Position numbers and translations under genes: made by a program. The notes beneath the pieces are model-generated. The model had not been told where the DNA came from and searched no databases. It saw only the letters and a program-made list of their open reading frames with translations. 64,000 nt of DNA from Shewanella canadensis (lineage in GTDB: Bacteria > Pseudomonadota > Gammaproteobacteria > Enterobacterales > Shewanellaceae): assembly GCF_003966225.1 (NCBI RefSeq), contig NZ_RXNU01000003.1, forward strand, positions 186,001-250,000, written 5' to 3'. Within the stretch, counting starts at the first letter, position 1, and every line of letters starts with the position of its first letter. Of the stretch, positions 1-9,082 are shown in pieces.

Positions 1-1
1 T

Positions 2-490
2 TGGCAGTTATGGTACACGAGCGCCCCTCATCCCGATGAGATGAAAGAGTATATCGAAACGGCATTAGCCGCGGAGAAAAAAGGAGAAGCATTAGCCTTT
101 GCCGTACGGGATAAACTTTCCGGTGAGATCATCGGCTCGACGCGGATCTGCAATTGGGATCAGGCAAACAGGCGTTTGGAAATTGGTTATACCTGGTATG
201 CCAAGCGTGCACAAAGAACTTCTGCGAACACCGAGGCCAAGCTGTTAATGCTGGAGTATGCTTTTGAAACGCTGGATGTCATGGCGGTGGAGTTTAGAAC
301 CCACTGGCATAATCAAGCCTCGAGAGAGGCCATCACCCGTCTCGGGGCCAAACAAGATGGTGTACTGAGAAACCATAAATTACTGAGTGACGGTACCGTC
401 AGGGATACCGTGGTCTATTCGATTATTGATCGTGAGTGGGCCGCGGTAAAACAGAATTTGAAGTTCAGGATGCAGAAATATCACGTGTGA
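2..490 (+). CDS. GNAT family N-acetyltransferase, 5' end outside the window
   Basis: The reading frame is open to the left edge. Residues WQLWYTSAPHPDEM precede the first internal ATG (position 41) and read like a normal RimJ/RimL-type N-acetyltransferase N-terminal segment, so the true start lies upstream of the window and the gene is partial. The visible part has the GNAT core: an acetyl-CoA-binding region around RLEIGYTWYAKRAQRT, the helix NTEAKLLMLEYAFE, and the late HWHNQASREAITRLGA segment typical of RimJ/RimL enzymes. Members acetylate protein N-termini or small amines with acetyl-CoA in the cytoplasm. The substrate cannot be told from sequence. A 13-bp tandem repeat starts at its stop codon. 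Family call is fairly sure. Confidence 0.85.
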   Translation, partial: WQLWYTSAPHPDEMKEYIETALAAEKKGEALAFAVRDKLSGEIIGSTRICNWDQANRRLEIGYTWYAKRAQRTSANTEAKLLMLEYAFETLDVMAVEFRTHWHNQASREAITRLGAKQDGVLRNHKLLSDGTVRDTVVYSIIDREWAAVKQNLKFRMQKYHV

Positions 491-528
491 TCAATAAGTA
501 CTATCCATAAGTACTATCAATAAAAGCT
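490..528. repeat. 13-bp imperfect tandem repeat, three units
   Basis: Three consecutive units (ATCAATAAGTACT, ATCCATAAGTACT, ATCAATAAAAGCT) begin on the last base of the acetyltransferase stop codon, followed by a partial fourth. It lies between that gene and the next one. Similar short arrays occur elsewhere in the window at gene borders. Confidence 0.8.
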
Positions 529-566
529 ATCAATTATTTAAAACAATAAAAACCAAGGGATCTCAA

Positions 567-1022
567 ATGCTGACTTCTGTACCTCATCTATCCATCTCCA
601 ATAAGCATAGAGTCAAAAATATTGTGCTCGTACTTTCTCTCTCTCTGTCGGTTCACCTGCCAGCCGCCGCAGCAGCCCCAGAGGCTTCAGAGGCTGAAAT
701 TGCGTTTAATCATGAAGTGCTCGAGTGTGCGTCTTATTATCAAATTAGCTCGAATGCGATCTCTCAGATGAATGCCCCACAGATGAAAGTCGTCGGTGAG
801 CGTTTGTTGCAGTCTTCACTGGATGCGATAGCGTTAGCTGAGAAATATCAGAGTAAAGAGCAAGTCGCTAATACACTCTCGAGTGTCAAAGAAAAGCAGC
901 TGGCATCATTGCCCAATAGTAAAAGTTTAGGGGGCTTGATGGGAAAATATAAAGACAGATGTAAGTCTCTGCTCGCCGACCCACAACAACGACTCGATTA
1001 TTGGACCATGGCGACCATGTAA
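567..1022 (+). CDS. Small secreted protein of unknown function
   Basis: I do not recognise a family. The 151-residue product starts with a basic stretch, then the hydrophobic run IVLVLSLSLSVHLPAAAAA, which looks like a Sec signal peptide with cleavage around residues 36-38. The remaining ~115 residues are helical in character and contain two cysteines (in EVLECASYY and KDRCKSLL) that could form a disulfide in the periplasm. A ribosome-binding site (AAGGGA) precedes the ATG. The gene stands alone, with 76 bp before it and 156 bp after. Coding is likely from the ribosome-binding site, signal peptide and length; function is unknown. Confidence 0.65.
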   Translation: MLTSVPHLSISNKHRVKNIVLVLSLSLSVHLPAAAAAPEASEAEIAFNHEVLECASYYQISSNAISQMNAPQMKVVGERLLQSSLDAIALAEKYQSKEQVANTLSSVKEKQLASLPNSKSLGGLMGKYKDRCKSLLADPQQRLDYWTMATM

Positions 1023-1178
1023 TATCCTTCAGTTTCCTGTTTTCAAACCGACTCAGTTTATTAAGAATGAGCTTATTTGCCTGAAGGTGAGAATTTATTT
1101 GAAAGATTTAGATCCACTCTCCTGTCTATTAGGCAAGGTCAACCGATTAATGAGCGAAGGGAAGGTTAGATAATTTCC

Positions 1179-1565
1179 ATGAATCTATATTTTATAGCTG
1201 CTGCAGGTATGGGACTTATTACCTGCGTAGGCCATTTCACCTATGGCGTTAAACATTTTTTAACGCCTATGCTGAATGCTCAGTTTGAGCCTGTGGCTAA
1301 AGCGGTATTACATTGTGTGTTCCATTATGTGTCAGTTTTTCTTGTTTTATCAACGTTAGTGCTCGCTTCATGTGGCTTCGAATTAGTGTCAAATATGCAG
1401 GGCTTTAGCCTTGTCTTGTTTGTGGCATTAAACTTTGGCATATTTGCTATCTGGCAGATCTATATTGCCTTTGTCAGCGATATAAAGACGCCATTTAGAC
1501 ACCTTTTTCAGTGGGTGTTATTTTTGGGGATCGCGACGATGACTCTGATGGGGGTCTACCTCTAA
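1179..1565 (+). CDS. Small integral membrane protein, four predicted helices
   Basis: The 128-residue product is almost wholly hydrophobic. Helices fall at about residues 4-20, 43-65, 75-100 and 108-127, separated by short polar loops such as GVKHFLTPMLNAQ and SDIKTPFRH. No catalytic motif is visible and I do not recognise the family. It probably sits in the inner membrane. The start is the first ATG; the upstream AAGGTTA is a weak ribosome-binding site at long spacing. It precedes the efflux-type operon at 1898 in the same direction, but a 330-bp gap makes co-transcription uncertain. Confidence 0.6.
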   Translation: MNLYFIAAAGMGLITCVGHFTYGVKHFLTPMLNAQFEPVAKAVLHCVFHYVSVFLVLSTLVLASCGFELVSNMQGFSLVLFVALNFGIFAIWQIYIAFVSDIKTPFRHLFQWVLFLGIATMTLMGVYL

Positions 1566-1769
1566 TTATTCACCTTTTCGACCAACATGATTAACCTTTC
1601 TAACGTTATTTCCGCATTTGTTGCAGTTAGTTGAGAGTCATTCTTAACTAATTGCAAATTAATTAAATTCAATTGCTATTTCATTCACCTATCTGTCAAT
1701 CTGTTGCGCAGATACCTGTCATGACTCGCTATATAAAACGCTGACATTATCAATTTGTCCTGAACTCCT

Positions 1770-1901
1770 ATGGCTATTTTAGGTCGAAATTGGGTCGGGC
1801 TGGTATTCAATTTTGCAGGTGCAACACTGAGCCGCAAAGTGATGAGCTGTATTCCATTTTTTGTAGAGCTAAACATGAGCGTTAGTAAGAGATTCTTATG
1901 A
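1770..1901 (+). CDS. Possible 43-residue leader ORF overlapping the ABC gene start
   Basis: An ATG-initiated frame of 43 codons ends in TGA inside the ATGA shared with the ABC ATPase start, the classic arrangement of translational coupling. The product begins [18 protein letters not shown] and has a hydrophobic middle. No good ribosome-binding site is visible before its ATG, and the sequence resembles nothing I know. It could be a short membrane peptide, a leader that couples translation of the operon, or chance. Only the overlap supports it. Confidence 0.3.
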   Translation: MAILGRNWVGLVFNFAGATLSRKVMSCIPFFVELNMSVSKRFL

Positions 1902-2584
1902 TAAAAGTGAGCGGATTAAAAAAAGAATACCGGATGGGAGAGACCTCTGTTTTTGCCCTCAATGGGGTCGATTTTACCATCAATAAAAATGAGTTTGTCG
2001 CGATTATGGGCCCATCAGGTTCGGGTAAATCGACATTGATGAATATCATAGGTTGTTTGGATAAACCCACTGAAGGGAGTTATCAGCTAAACCAACAAGA
2101 GGTTGCGAGCCTTGACGATGATGCCTTATCGGCGGTGCGTAATAAGGAGATAGGCTTCGTCTTTCAAAGTTTTCACCTTTTACCTAGGATGACCGCACTA
2201 CAAAATGTCTTGTTGCCCCTGCGTTTTTCTAACCCTCCAAATGATGACCGCACCTATGCCAGTGAGTTGTTAACTCGGGTGGGACTCGGTACCAGACAAG
2301 AGCACCGTCCAAACCAGTTATCCGGTGGCCAAAGGCAGCGAGTCGCCATCGCGCGCTCGTTAGTTAATCGCCCCGCAATCTTACTTGCAGATGAACCGAC
2401 CGGGGCATTAGACAGCAAGACATCGGTTGAGATAATGGCTCTGTTTACCGAGCTGCATAAAGCCGGGCAAACCATAATCCTGGTGACTCATGAAGAGGAG
2501 GTTGCCGCCTATGCGCAGCGGGTGATCCGTATGCGTGATGGTCATATTGTCGAGATAGAGGAGCGAGGTGAGTATGCGGCTTAA
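1898..2584 (+). CDS. MacB/LolD-type ABC transporter ATP-binding protein
   Basis: This 228-residue protein is a complete ABC ATPase of the MacB/LolD group. It shows Walker [10 protein letters not shown] (residues 38-46), the Q-loop [10 protein letters not shown] (Q90), the signature [15 protein letters not shown] (from 141), Walker B ILLADEP (161-167) and the H-loop LVTHE. It should hydrolyse ATP at the inner membrane to drive the FtsX-type permease encoded by the last gene of the operon (6069-7325). The next gene starts within its last codons. In the MacB family the ATPase moves periplasmic substrates outward through an adaptor and a TolC-type channel; here no outer-membrane channel gene is adjacent. 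Confidence in the family is high, the substrate is unknown. Confidence 0.93.
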   Translation: MIKVSGLKKEYRMGETSVFALNGVDFTINKNEFVAIMGPSGSGKSTLMNIIGCLDKPTEGSYQLNQQEVASLDDDALSAVRNKEIGFVFQSFHLLPRMTALQNVLLPLRFSNPPNDDRTYASELLTRVGLGTRQEHRPNQLSGGQRQRVAIARSLVNRPAILLADEPTGALDSKTSVEIMALFTELHKAGQTIILVTHEEEVAAYAQRVIRMRDGHIVEIEERGEYAA

Positions 2585-3617
2585 CCGTAATGCCAAGGGA
2601 GTAAACTGGTGTCAGACCATGTTGATGGCCGCTCTTTTGCTGCCTTTTTCCCCTATAGGCGCAGCGAGTGAAGCCCCCGGCCTGAGCTCGAACCTTAGCT
2701 CGAACAAACCGTCAGTTGCTGAGCGCTTGTTATTGACAGGTAAGATCTCATCGGTGAAATCACAATCCTTTATGGTGCCCAAAGCAGGCGATGCCTGGCG
2801 CTATCAAATTCAATGGATGTTGCCCGAAGGCTCGATAGCCAAGCCCGGTGAAACCGTAGTCATCTTCGATAAGAGTCAGCTCGCTAATCAAATTGAACAG
2901 TTAGAGGCCAGTCTGCTGCGGGTGACGGCTCAAGAGCAGAGTCAGTCTATCGATCTGACCTCGAGCGTATTACAGGCCAAATTTGATCTTAAACAGAAAG
3001 TATCCGAGCTTGAGAAGAGTCAGCTCGATGCCGGTGTTCCCGCCGATTATATCGCTGCCAAAGATTATGCCGAAAACCAGTTTAATTTAATGAAGGCAAA
3101 AAGTGAGTTAGCTAAGGCTAAGCAATCCCTCAAAGAGGTATTAGATAAGCAGATGGCGAGTAATGCCCAGCTGGCCATAGATAAAAGTCGTGCAAACCTC
3201 GAGTTGGCACAAGCCTTAAATGGTTTAGAGCAGTTAGCGCTGAAAGCCGAGATAAAAGGCCCGCTGCTTTATGGTAGCGACCCCTGGTCGCAAAAGAAGT
3301 ATGCGGTGGGCGATACCGTTCAGATAGGCAGGCTGATAGCCAGCTTACCCGCCATGGAGGAGTTAGAGGTTGTGGCGTGGGTGAATGAGGTTGATGTCGA
3401 TAAGATCGCTATCGGACATCCCGTGACATTACGATTAGATTCGCAATCTGATATCAGTTTTAGTGGTGATATTAAGCTGATTGGCCGTCAGGCCCAGAAG
3501 CAGGTCGCCTGGGGAAGTAGTAACTGGTTTAAGGTGGAGATCCGTTTTGAGCCCGATGAGAGAGTCAAAATCATCCCCGGAATGAGTGTATTAGTCACCG
3601 CAGCGGGGCAGATATGA
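2568..3617 (+). CDS. Periplasmic adaptor (HlyD/MacA-like), first of three
   Basis: The 349-residue product has a signal peptide-like N-terminus ([20 protein letters not shown]) and the adaptor layout: a first beta/lipoyl half near residues 60-110 ([24 protein letters not shown]), a long coiled-coil hairpin (about 115-220), a second half-lipoyl, and a beta-barrel segment ([10 protein letters not shown]...[24 protein letters not shown]). Such proteins bridge an inner-membrane pump to an outer-membrane channel. It starts at GTG 2568 or ATG 2574, overlapping the ATPase gene, and its stop overlaps the next start, so the operon is tightly coupled. It lacks a lipobox, unlike the following two adaptors. 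Having three adaptors in a row is unusual. Confidence 0.85.
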   Translation: MSMRLNRNAKGVNWCQTMLMAALLLPFSPIGAASEAPGLSSNLSSNKPSVAERLLLTGKISSVKSQSFMVPKAGDAWRYQIQWMLPEGSIAKPGETVVIFDKSQLANQIEQLEASLLRVTAQEQSQSIDLTSSVLQAKFDLKQKVSELEKSQLDAGVPADYIAAKDYAENQFNLMKAKSELAKAKQSLKEVLDKQMASNAQLAIDKSRANLELAQALNGLEQLALKAEIKGPLLYGSDPWSQKKYAVGDTVQIGRLIASLPAMEELEVVAWVNEVDVDKIAIGHPVTLRLDSQSDISFSGDIKLIGRQAQKQVAWGSSNWFKVEIRFEPDERVKIIPGMSVLVTAAGQI

Positions 3618-4813
3618 TGTTTTCTAAAATGGGTAACAAGGGTCACACTCGACTAAAGCTGCTCGTCCCGACAGTCACTCTACTATTGCTAAGCGGCTGT
3701 GGCGGCGCGGCCGTGACCAGCGTGGAGCGAGGTGTATTGAGCCAAAGTATCGATGTCACGGGTGAGCTCGTTTCGGCCGATACCATCTCCATGATGCCGC
3801 CCGCATTACGCCGGGTGTGGCAATATCAGGTCAAACAGCTGGCACCCGAAGGCTCAGAGGTTAATCAGGGTGACATGGTCGCTCAACTGGATACTTCGGA
3901 GCAGACTCAACGTCTCTCGGTCAAGACGGCCAAGCTTGAGGCAACGACTCAAGATATTGAAACCTCTAAGTTACGCAATGCGAAAAGGCTCGAGGAGTTG
4001 AGACTCGAACTTGCCGAAGCCCGGATGAATTTCGAGAAGGCCCAGAGAAAATTCAAACTCTCTGACGATACGGTCGCCGCGATCGACAAAATAAAATATG
4101 AAAAAGATGCGGAGATCGCGAAGGATAGAGTCGTTCTGACCGAACAGAAGCTGGATCTCGAGGCCCAGAGCGCCAGACAGAGAGAAGCGATGTTGATGGG
4201 AGACCAGCAAAAATTTGCCTCTGAGGTCGATGCGCTCAAACGTGGGATCGCGTCTTTGACTCTGATTGCGCCGAGAGCCGGAATGGTGGTGTACGGTAAT
4301 GATACTCAAGGGAATAAGATCAAAGAGGGTCAGTCTGTGTTTATGGGAGACACGGTGTTGAGTATTCCCGATCTCAACAATATGCAGGTGAACATGACGA
4401 TTCCTGAGGTAGAGGCAAGAAGGGTTAAGTTGGGACAGGTGTTAAAAATTCGCCTCGATGCCAACCCGGATCGTCTCTTCAGCGGGAAGATCATCGAACT
4501 AGGCGCCGTCTTTCGTAATAAAAATCAGGATATCCCTTTGGTTATCTTCGATGCCGTCGCCAGCATAGATGAAGCGGATACTGAGCTTATGCGTCCGGGG
4601 ATGACGGCCAAGATATCGATCGATATCGCCAACGATAAAGAGCAGCTGCTCCTGTCGCTGGATGCGGTGCATTATGATGCCGGTCAAGCTTACGTATTAA
4701 CGCCGGGTCTGTTTGGTGAGTCAAAACAGCGGGTCACATTAGGCGCGATAGGCAAGGAGCTGGTGTCGATCACTTCCGGCCTCGAAGTGGGTCAGGAGGT
4801 GCTACTGCCATGA
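3614..4813 (+). CDS. Lipoprotein periplasmic adaptor (HlyD/MacA-like), second of three
   Basis: This 399-residue protein carries a lipoprotein signal (TVTLLLLSGCGG, lipobox LSGC). The order of elements is that of an RND/ABC efflux adaptor: VNQGDMVAQLDTSEQ lipoyl half, a long heptad-rich hairpin (about residues 100-210), the second lipoyl half (LTLIAPRAGMVVYG) and a barrel with MNMTIPEVEARRVKLGQVLKIRLDA. A C-terminal membrane-proximal domain ends at VGQEVLLP. It should act in the periplasm, anchored by lipid, linking the permease at 6069 to an outer-membrane channel. Gene ends overlap both neighbours by 4 bp (ATGA), so expression is coupled. Family sure; how it shares the pump with its two paralogues is unknown. 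Confidence 0.88.
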   Translation: MMFSKMGNKGHTRLKLLVPTVTLLLLSGCGGAAVTSVERGVLSQSIDVTGELVSADTISMMPPALRRVWQYQVKQLAPEGSEVNQGDMVAQLDTSEQTQRLSVKTAKLEATTQDIETSKLRNAKRLEELRLELAEARMNFEKAQRKFKLSDDTVAAIDKIKYEKDAEIAKDRVVLTEQKLDLEAQSARQREAMLMGDQQKFASEVDALKRGIASLTLIAPRAGMVVYGNDTQGNKIKEGQSVFMGDTVLSIPDLNNMQVNMTIPEVEARRVKLGQVLKIRLDANPDRLFSGKIIELGAVFRNKNQDIPLVIFDAVASIDEADTELMRPGMTAKISIDIANDKEQLLLSLDAVHYDAGQAYVLTPGLFGESKQRVTLGAIGKELVSITSGLEVGQEVLLP

Positions 4814-6072
4814 TAGCCATATTCACACTAAAACAAACAGGAATGGGCACCACGGGTTGGGTTACAAGAGGTCAGCTATCTAAGGCATTAGCCTTAATCG
4901 GACTCTTGAGCTTGTCTGCCTGCAGTCAACAGGCCACCGATGGGGTGTTGACTATGGATGTACAACGCTCCGACTTTAATGTCGAGATCCCTGCCGTTGG
5001 TGAGTTAGAGGCCAGTCAGTCGACCGCGGTGACGGTGCCGTCGGGTCTGAGAGGGCCCCAGTCTTTAGCCTGGATCTTGGATAACTTTACGTCGGTTAAA
5101 GCGGGGGACGTTGTCGCACGTATGGATCCTACCCGTGAGACTTATCGTCTTAAGATGGAGCAGTTTGATTTCGATAAGCTCAGTTTCGACAGTCAGATAC
5201 AGGCAGAGAAAGACAGGACCATCAGCCAGACACTGTCGACCGGAACAGAAATGACGAGCCGGGAGAAGGCGTTAGCCGAGCGTTATTTCAGTGAAGATGA
5301 ACGCGTCTACACTAAGATAGAGATAATCGATCAGATGCGAAATCAAGACTATCTGGTCGCCAAGATGCACTATTTCGATTGGGGCCTGGATAAGCATGGT
5401 TCTCAAGCTCAGGCGGAGCAGGAGCTAATTAAGCTCAGGCAGAAAGGGCACTCGGCAAAAATTAATCGTTTCGAAAACAATCTAAACCAGATGGAGATCA
5501 CCGCTCCCCATGACGGACTCTTCGTCTATCAAGCGGGCTGGGATGGTGCATTTCCGGTCGTTGGCGACATGATGTGGTCTGGTTTCCCCATTGGCCTGCT
5601 TCCCGATACATCTGTGATGCAAGCCAAACTCTTCGTGCAGGAGTCTGAAGCGGCAGGCTTATCTATCGGTAAAAAAGCCACCGTCTATCTCGACGCGTAT
5701 CCGGACAGAGCGTTTATGGGAAAGGTGACGCAGCTCGACGCTTTAGCTAAGCCGAAAGAGAAAGACAGCCCGGTGAATTACTTTCAATTTACCATCAGTC
5801 TGGATAGTACCTCGGCAGACATCATGCAGCCGGGTCGTCAGGTGCGGGCGCAGGTGCACTCTCTGAATCTCAAAGATGTGGTGACAGTGCCCAATCAGGC
5901 GCTGTTTCAAAAAGAGGGACAATATTGGGTCTACCTGAAAACCGGCAAAGGTTTTATCAAGCAGCAGGTGACTCCCGGTAGTCGCAGCTTAAATCGCACC
6001 GTCATCACAGAAGGATTAGTCTCAGGAGATGTTATCGCCCTGACAACGCCGCCTAAAAGGAGTCGGGTATGA
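4810..6072 (+). CDS. Lipoprotein periplasmic adaptor (HlyD/MacA-like), third of three
   Basis: The 420-residue product has a lipoprotein signal in which the hydrophobic run ends in the lipobox LSAC around residue 37. The start codon is the ATG in the 4-bp overlap with the previous gene, although the leader is long, so an internal start such as MGTTG is possible. The adaptor elements are present: LASGELEA-type first strand region, VKAGDVVARMDPT lipoyl half, a helical hairpin with an inserted charged stretch (residues 130-215), ITAPHDGLFVYQ second lipoyl half, and a barrel (VFQESEAAGLSIGKK-like region, then YPDRAFMGKVTQLDA). It likely works with the two preceding adaptors and the following permease. 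The three paralogues are clearly diverged from each other. Confidence 0.85.
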   Translation: MIAIFTLKQTGMGTTGWVTRGQLSKALALIGLLSLSACSQQATDGVLTMDVQRSDFNVEIPAVGELEASQSTAVTVPSGLRGPQSLAWILDNFTSVKAGDVVARMDPTRETYRLKMEQFDFDKLSFDSQIQAEKDRTISQTLSTGTEMTSREKALAERYFSEDERVYTKIEIIDQMRNQDYLVAKMHYFDWGLDKHGSQAQAEQELIKLRQKGHSAKINRFENNLNQMEITAPHDGLFVYQAGWDGAFPVVGDMMWSGFPIGLLPDTSVMQAKLFVQESEAAGLSIGKKATVYLDAYPDRAFMGKVTQLDALAKPKEKDSPVNYFQFTISLDSTSADIMQPGRQVRAQVHSLNLKDVVTVPNQALFQKEGQYWVYLKTGKGFIKQQVTPGSRSLNRTVITEGLVSGDVIALTTPPKRSRV

Positions 6073-7325
6073 GTCTCTTGAACGAAAGCAGAGTCTACAT
6101 AGAGGGCATTAAGCAAGCCTTCGATGAGATGCGCCATCATAAGCTTCGCACAGCATTAACCCTGCTGGGCATGATTTTCGGTGTCGGCGCGGTCATTGCC
6201 ATGTTGAGTGTGGGGGAGGGAGCCGAGCGTGAAGCCCTTAAGATGATCGAATCCATGGGAGTCAGGAACCTGGTCGTCAACGCCAGATCCGCCGATGGAG
6301 AGGCGCTTAAGTCGATTCGTGAACACAGCATTGGTCTTAGTCTCAGAGATGTAGAAAGCGCGAAGGATACTCTGCCATTTGTTGAAAACTGGAGTGCCCA
6401 GAAGCAGGTAAAAACATTCAGCCTGTTTAGTCTGGAGGGGCGCAGTGATGCACAAGTTAAAGGCGTGACCCCGAGTTACTTCTCGCTCAGTGCACTCAGG
6501 CTCAGTGGTGGTAAAGCCTTCGATAGTTCGGATGAAAGTCATTACCGCCAAGTGGCTGTGCTGGGCCCGGAAGCGGCGAGAAGCCTGTTTCCTCAGGGGC
6601 AAGCTATCGGCAGCGAGATCAAGATAAATCATCAGTGGTTTACTGTGGTTGGCGTGTTAACCGACGCTCAGAGTGGTAAGTCAAAGATACAGGGCGTGAA
6701 GCTGGGCGGCGAACGAAATCAGGTCTTTATTCCGTTGGCGACGGCGCTTAAGAAGATGAACTTTAAGTCTCTGGAAGATGAATTGGATTCGTTTAAAGTG
6801 TCGATTACTGAAAATGTGGATCCCTCACTGGCTGCGAAGAGTCTGCGTCACCTGATTAACCGCCGCCATGGCGGTGAGAAAGACTATGACATCGTGGTGC
6901 CAGCCGATCTGCTGGCGCAGCACCAAAAGACTCAGCAGATCTTCAATATCGTTATGGCGTGTGTTGCCGGGATCTCTTTATTGGTGGGTGGCATAGGGAT
7001 CATGAATATCATGTTAGCCACTATCATGGAGCGTACGGGAGAGATCGGTTTGTTGCGGGCACTCGGGGCGAGGCGTAAAGATATTGCACGTCAGTTCTTA
7101 ATCGAGAGCATCGTCATCTCAGCCACCGGCGGCATCATAGGTATTGGTGTCGGTTTGCTGCTTGCTGTGGTGATATCGGCTGCTGCCGGCTGGCCTGTGG
7201 CTTGGTCACCCTTCGCCATCATTCTAGCGCTCGGTGTCTGCATGACAATCGGTGTCGGTTTTGGTCTGTATCCTGCCAAGAAAGCCGCCAGATTAGATCC
7301 GATTGTCGCCCTGCAACGAGATTAA
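6069..7325 (+). CDS. MacB-type ABC transporter permease (MacB_PCD/FtsX)
   Basis: This 418-residue permease has the MacB topology: one N-terminal helix (LRTALTLLGMIFGVGAVIAML, about residues 27-47), a large periplasmic MacB_PCD domain (about 50-285), and three C-terminal FtsX helices (about 290-310, 340-365, 375-400). The conserved segment GGIGIMNIMLATIMERTGEIGLLRALGAR is characteristic. It lacks the fused ATPase of E. coli MacB; that function is the separate gene at 1898. It is the last gene of the operon, overlapping the third adaptor by 4 bp, and a perfect hairpin repeat follows the stop. The complex should move a periplasmic substrate outward; the substrate is not apparent. Confidence 0.92.
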   Translation: MSLLNESRVYIEGIKQAFDEMRHHKLRTALTLLGMIFGVGAVIAMLSVGEGAEREALKMIESMGVRNLVVNARSADGEALKSIREHSIGLSLRDVESAKDTLPFVENWSAQKQVKTFSLFSLEGRSDAQVKGVTPSYFSLSALRLSGGKAFDSSDESHYRQVAVLGPEAARSLFPQGQAIGSEIKINHQWFTVVGVLTDAQSGKSKIQGVKLGGERNQVFIPLATALKKMNFKSLEDELDSFKVSITENVDPSLAAKSLRHLINRRHGGEKDYDIVVPADLLAQHQKTQQIFNIVMACVAGISLLVGGIGIMNIMLATIMERTGEIGLLRALGARRKDIARQFLIESIVISATGGIIGIGVGLLLAVVISAAAGWPVAWSPFAIILALGVCMTIGVGFGLYPAKKAARLDPIVALQRD

Positions 7326-7336
7326 TAACCTCTTAT

Positions 7337-7370
7337 GCTACCCATTATACCAATCGGTATAATGGGTAGC
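7337..7370. repeat. Perfect palindromic repeat, ATACCAATCGGTAT family
   Basis: A 15-bp perfect stem (GCTACCCATTATACC) closes a 4-base AATC loop just after the permease stop. The core recurs at 56816 and 62952, and more weakly at 38210 and 42636, always at the 3' side of genes. There is no clear U-tract, so it may protect mRNA 3' ends or terminate weakly. The rest of the 350-bp gap to 7675 shows no gene. Confidence 0.8.
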
Positions 7371-7674
7371 TCAACTCAAGCTAAGATCATTCAAGACCGC
7401 CAACCCTGCCTCGCTTCTCTGTTTACTCTCTCAATCCCTGTAAACCATCACAATCATAAAGTTTTCTGATGATTAGCGAGTGCTTTATAAGCAGAGCCTG
7501 AACACCTTTTAGACACTTACAGAATTGACGTTTGAAATTCCGGCAAAAGCGTTCGGTTGCTTATGTTTTATAAGGGCGTAACCGGCTTTTTGATATATCC
7601 TTACGCACCATTTTTTGCCTGACGATCCCGTTGACAGGTTTTGAGCTCGCCGCTCACCGATAAAGAAGTCCGTT

Positions 7675-8739
7675 ATGTTTTACACCGAAAACCCAGCCGT
7701 TCGATACCCGAAAGGGAATTTTGCCATGTGGAGCGTTTACAGCTTTACGGGGGCATCCATCCTCGCCTCAATCGTCTTCTCCATGTTGTTATTTTTATCC
7801 ATCGATGACGATCCATTTATGCAGGTGATGTTTGGCTCGCTTGCAGTGATTTTTGAGTTGGGTAAGTTTTTCGCCTGGTATGAAGTTGGCGAACGTCAGG
7901 CTCGGCGTAACTATAGTGGGATGATATTTGCTTTAGCCTTCTATGCTGTACTGGCTGCCATCTCAATAGGTGGCTCGGTAGGCGGAATAAACAGCGCCAC
8001 CAATAAGGCGCAGGAGCATGCGAATGTTCATCAGAGCAAAGTGAACGCTTATAACATGCAGATTGACTCGATAGAGAAGCAGATCGAGCTTAATAACGTA
8101 GCGGCTGAGAAATATATTCAGATGGAGCGTATCGCAACTGGGGTTAAGCGTATTCAAAAAGAGAACGATAAACTCAGGAACGAACAGCGGCGCTTAGCGA
8201 TGGAGCGAGACAGCTTGCCCCTGACAAGCCAGGGCTCGGTCATTGGCTTGATCGATAGTCTGGCCAACGCCTTGAATGTATCGACTCAGACGGCCCAATT
8301 AAGCTTAGTGGTTTTTCTCTCGGTACTGCTCGATTTTTTTGCCGCATTCTTCGTCGGACTCATAGGTGAAGAAAATCGATTCAGATACCAGTTCCGCCAC
8401 ACGAACCCGATGACCATTGATGGCTTCTCCATTCCGGAGCTGAAGGCCCCGGACCTGCTCAGTCATTTCAAACCACATCAAGCCAGTTCGATGCAATATG
8501 CCAGCGAAGTTGAAGATGTCACTGCTGCGCCAGTTATTTCAAAGAGCGCCTATGAAATGGCAATCGATGCCTTAACTGCAAATCAGGTTAATTGCAGTAA
8601 GCGCGCGGTCAGTAAATACCTCAATATCTCTACCGATGAGGTGGATCAGATATTTAGCCGCTTATTTAATGAAGGCATTGTCAGTAAGAAACCCAATAAC
8701 CACTTTCAGTGGCATGGTGTGAGCGAGTCCATTGCTTAG
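7675..8739 (+). CDS. Membrane protein with coiled coil and C-terminal winged-helix-like domain
   Basis: I do not recognise a named family. The 354-residue product shows three hydrophobic helices near the N-terminus (about 20-41, 48-68, 81-101), a charged coiled coil (about 110-180, SIEKQIELNNVAAEKYIQM onward), a further helix at about 205-228 (LSLVVFLSVLLDFFAAFFVGLIG), then a soluble tail. The tail's last 65 residues (MAIDALTANQVNCSKRAVSK onward, ending VSKKPNNHFQW) read like a winged-helix domain of the replication or plasmid type. A membrane protein with a cytoplasmic winged helix could be a membrane-bound regulator. The gene stands alone with about 350 bp on both sides. Confidence 0.7.
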   Translation: MFYTENPAVRYPKGNFAMWSVYSFTGASILASIVFSMLLFLSIDDDPFMQVMFGSLAVIFELGKFFAWYEVGERQARRNYSGMIFALAFYAVLAAISIGGSVGGINSATNKAQEHANVHQSKVNAYNMQIDSIEKQIELNNVAAEKYIQMERIATGVKRIQKENDKLRNEQRRLAMERDSLPLTSQGSVIGLIDSLANALNVSTQTAQLSLVVFLSVLLDFFAAFFVGLIGEENRFRYQFRHTNPMTIDGFSIPELKAPDLLSHFKPHQASSMQYASEVEDVTAAPVISKSAYEMAIDALTANQVNCSKRAVSKYLNISTDEVDQIFSRLFNEGIVSKKPNNHFQWHGVSESIA

Positions 8740-9082
8740 TTAGTTATTGATTGATAATACGACTTTACCAGCTGCCTGGGATCACTTGGGCTGGTTGAGT
8801 CGTCCTTTCTCACCTTTCCATATCCTTTTCATTTTTACTGCCTTCTCAGATTAATCGAACGCTAATTCAGTTATTCAGACTTTACAAAATCCATATGTTC
8901 TGTATATTGAATATTGGATATTTTATCTGATTTGGTCGCAAACAGATAATGCTGTCATTCAATACCGCGGTGCCGGGTCGCTTGAACTCGGTTACTGCGC
9001 TCATCTATACCTCCTTGCTTTAAATTATTTTCACAGAATGTTTAACAAGGCAGGTTTAAAAACAATAAGAGAAACTATTGAT
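8740..9082. other. Gene-free interval with an imperfect hairpin
   Basis: No gene is visible. At about 8760-8802 an imperfect inverted repeat (CGACT..ACCAGC against GCTGGT..AGTCG) may end the preceding transcript. The rest is AT-rich leader of the metalloprotease gene. Confidence 0.4.

Noticed and set aside
1620-1700. Possible Fur box and promoter before the MacB-like operon
   Set aside because: The match to the Fur consensus is poor and the -10/-35 pair is only suggestive.
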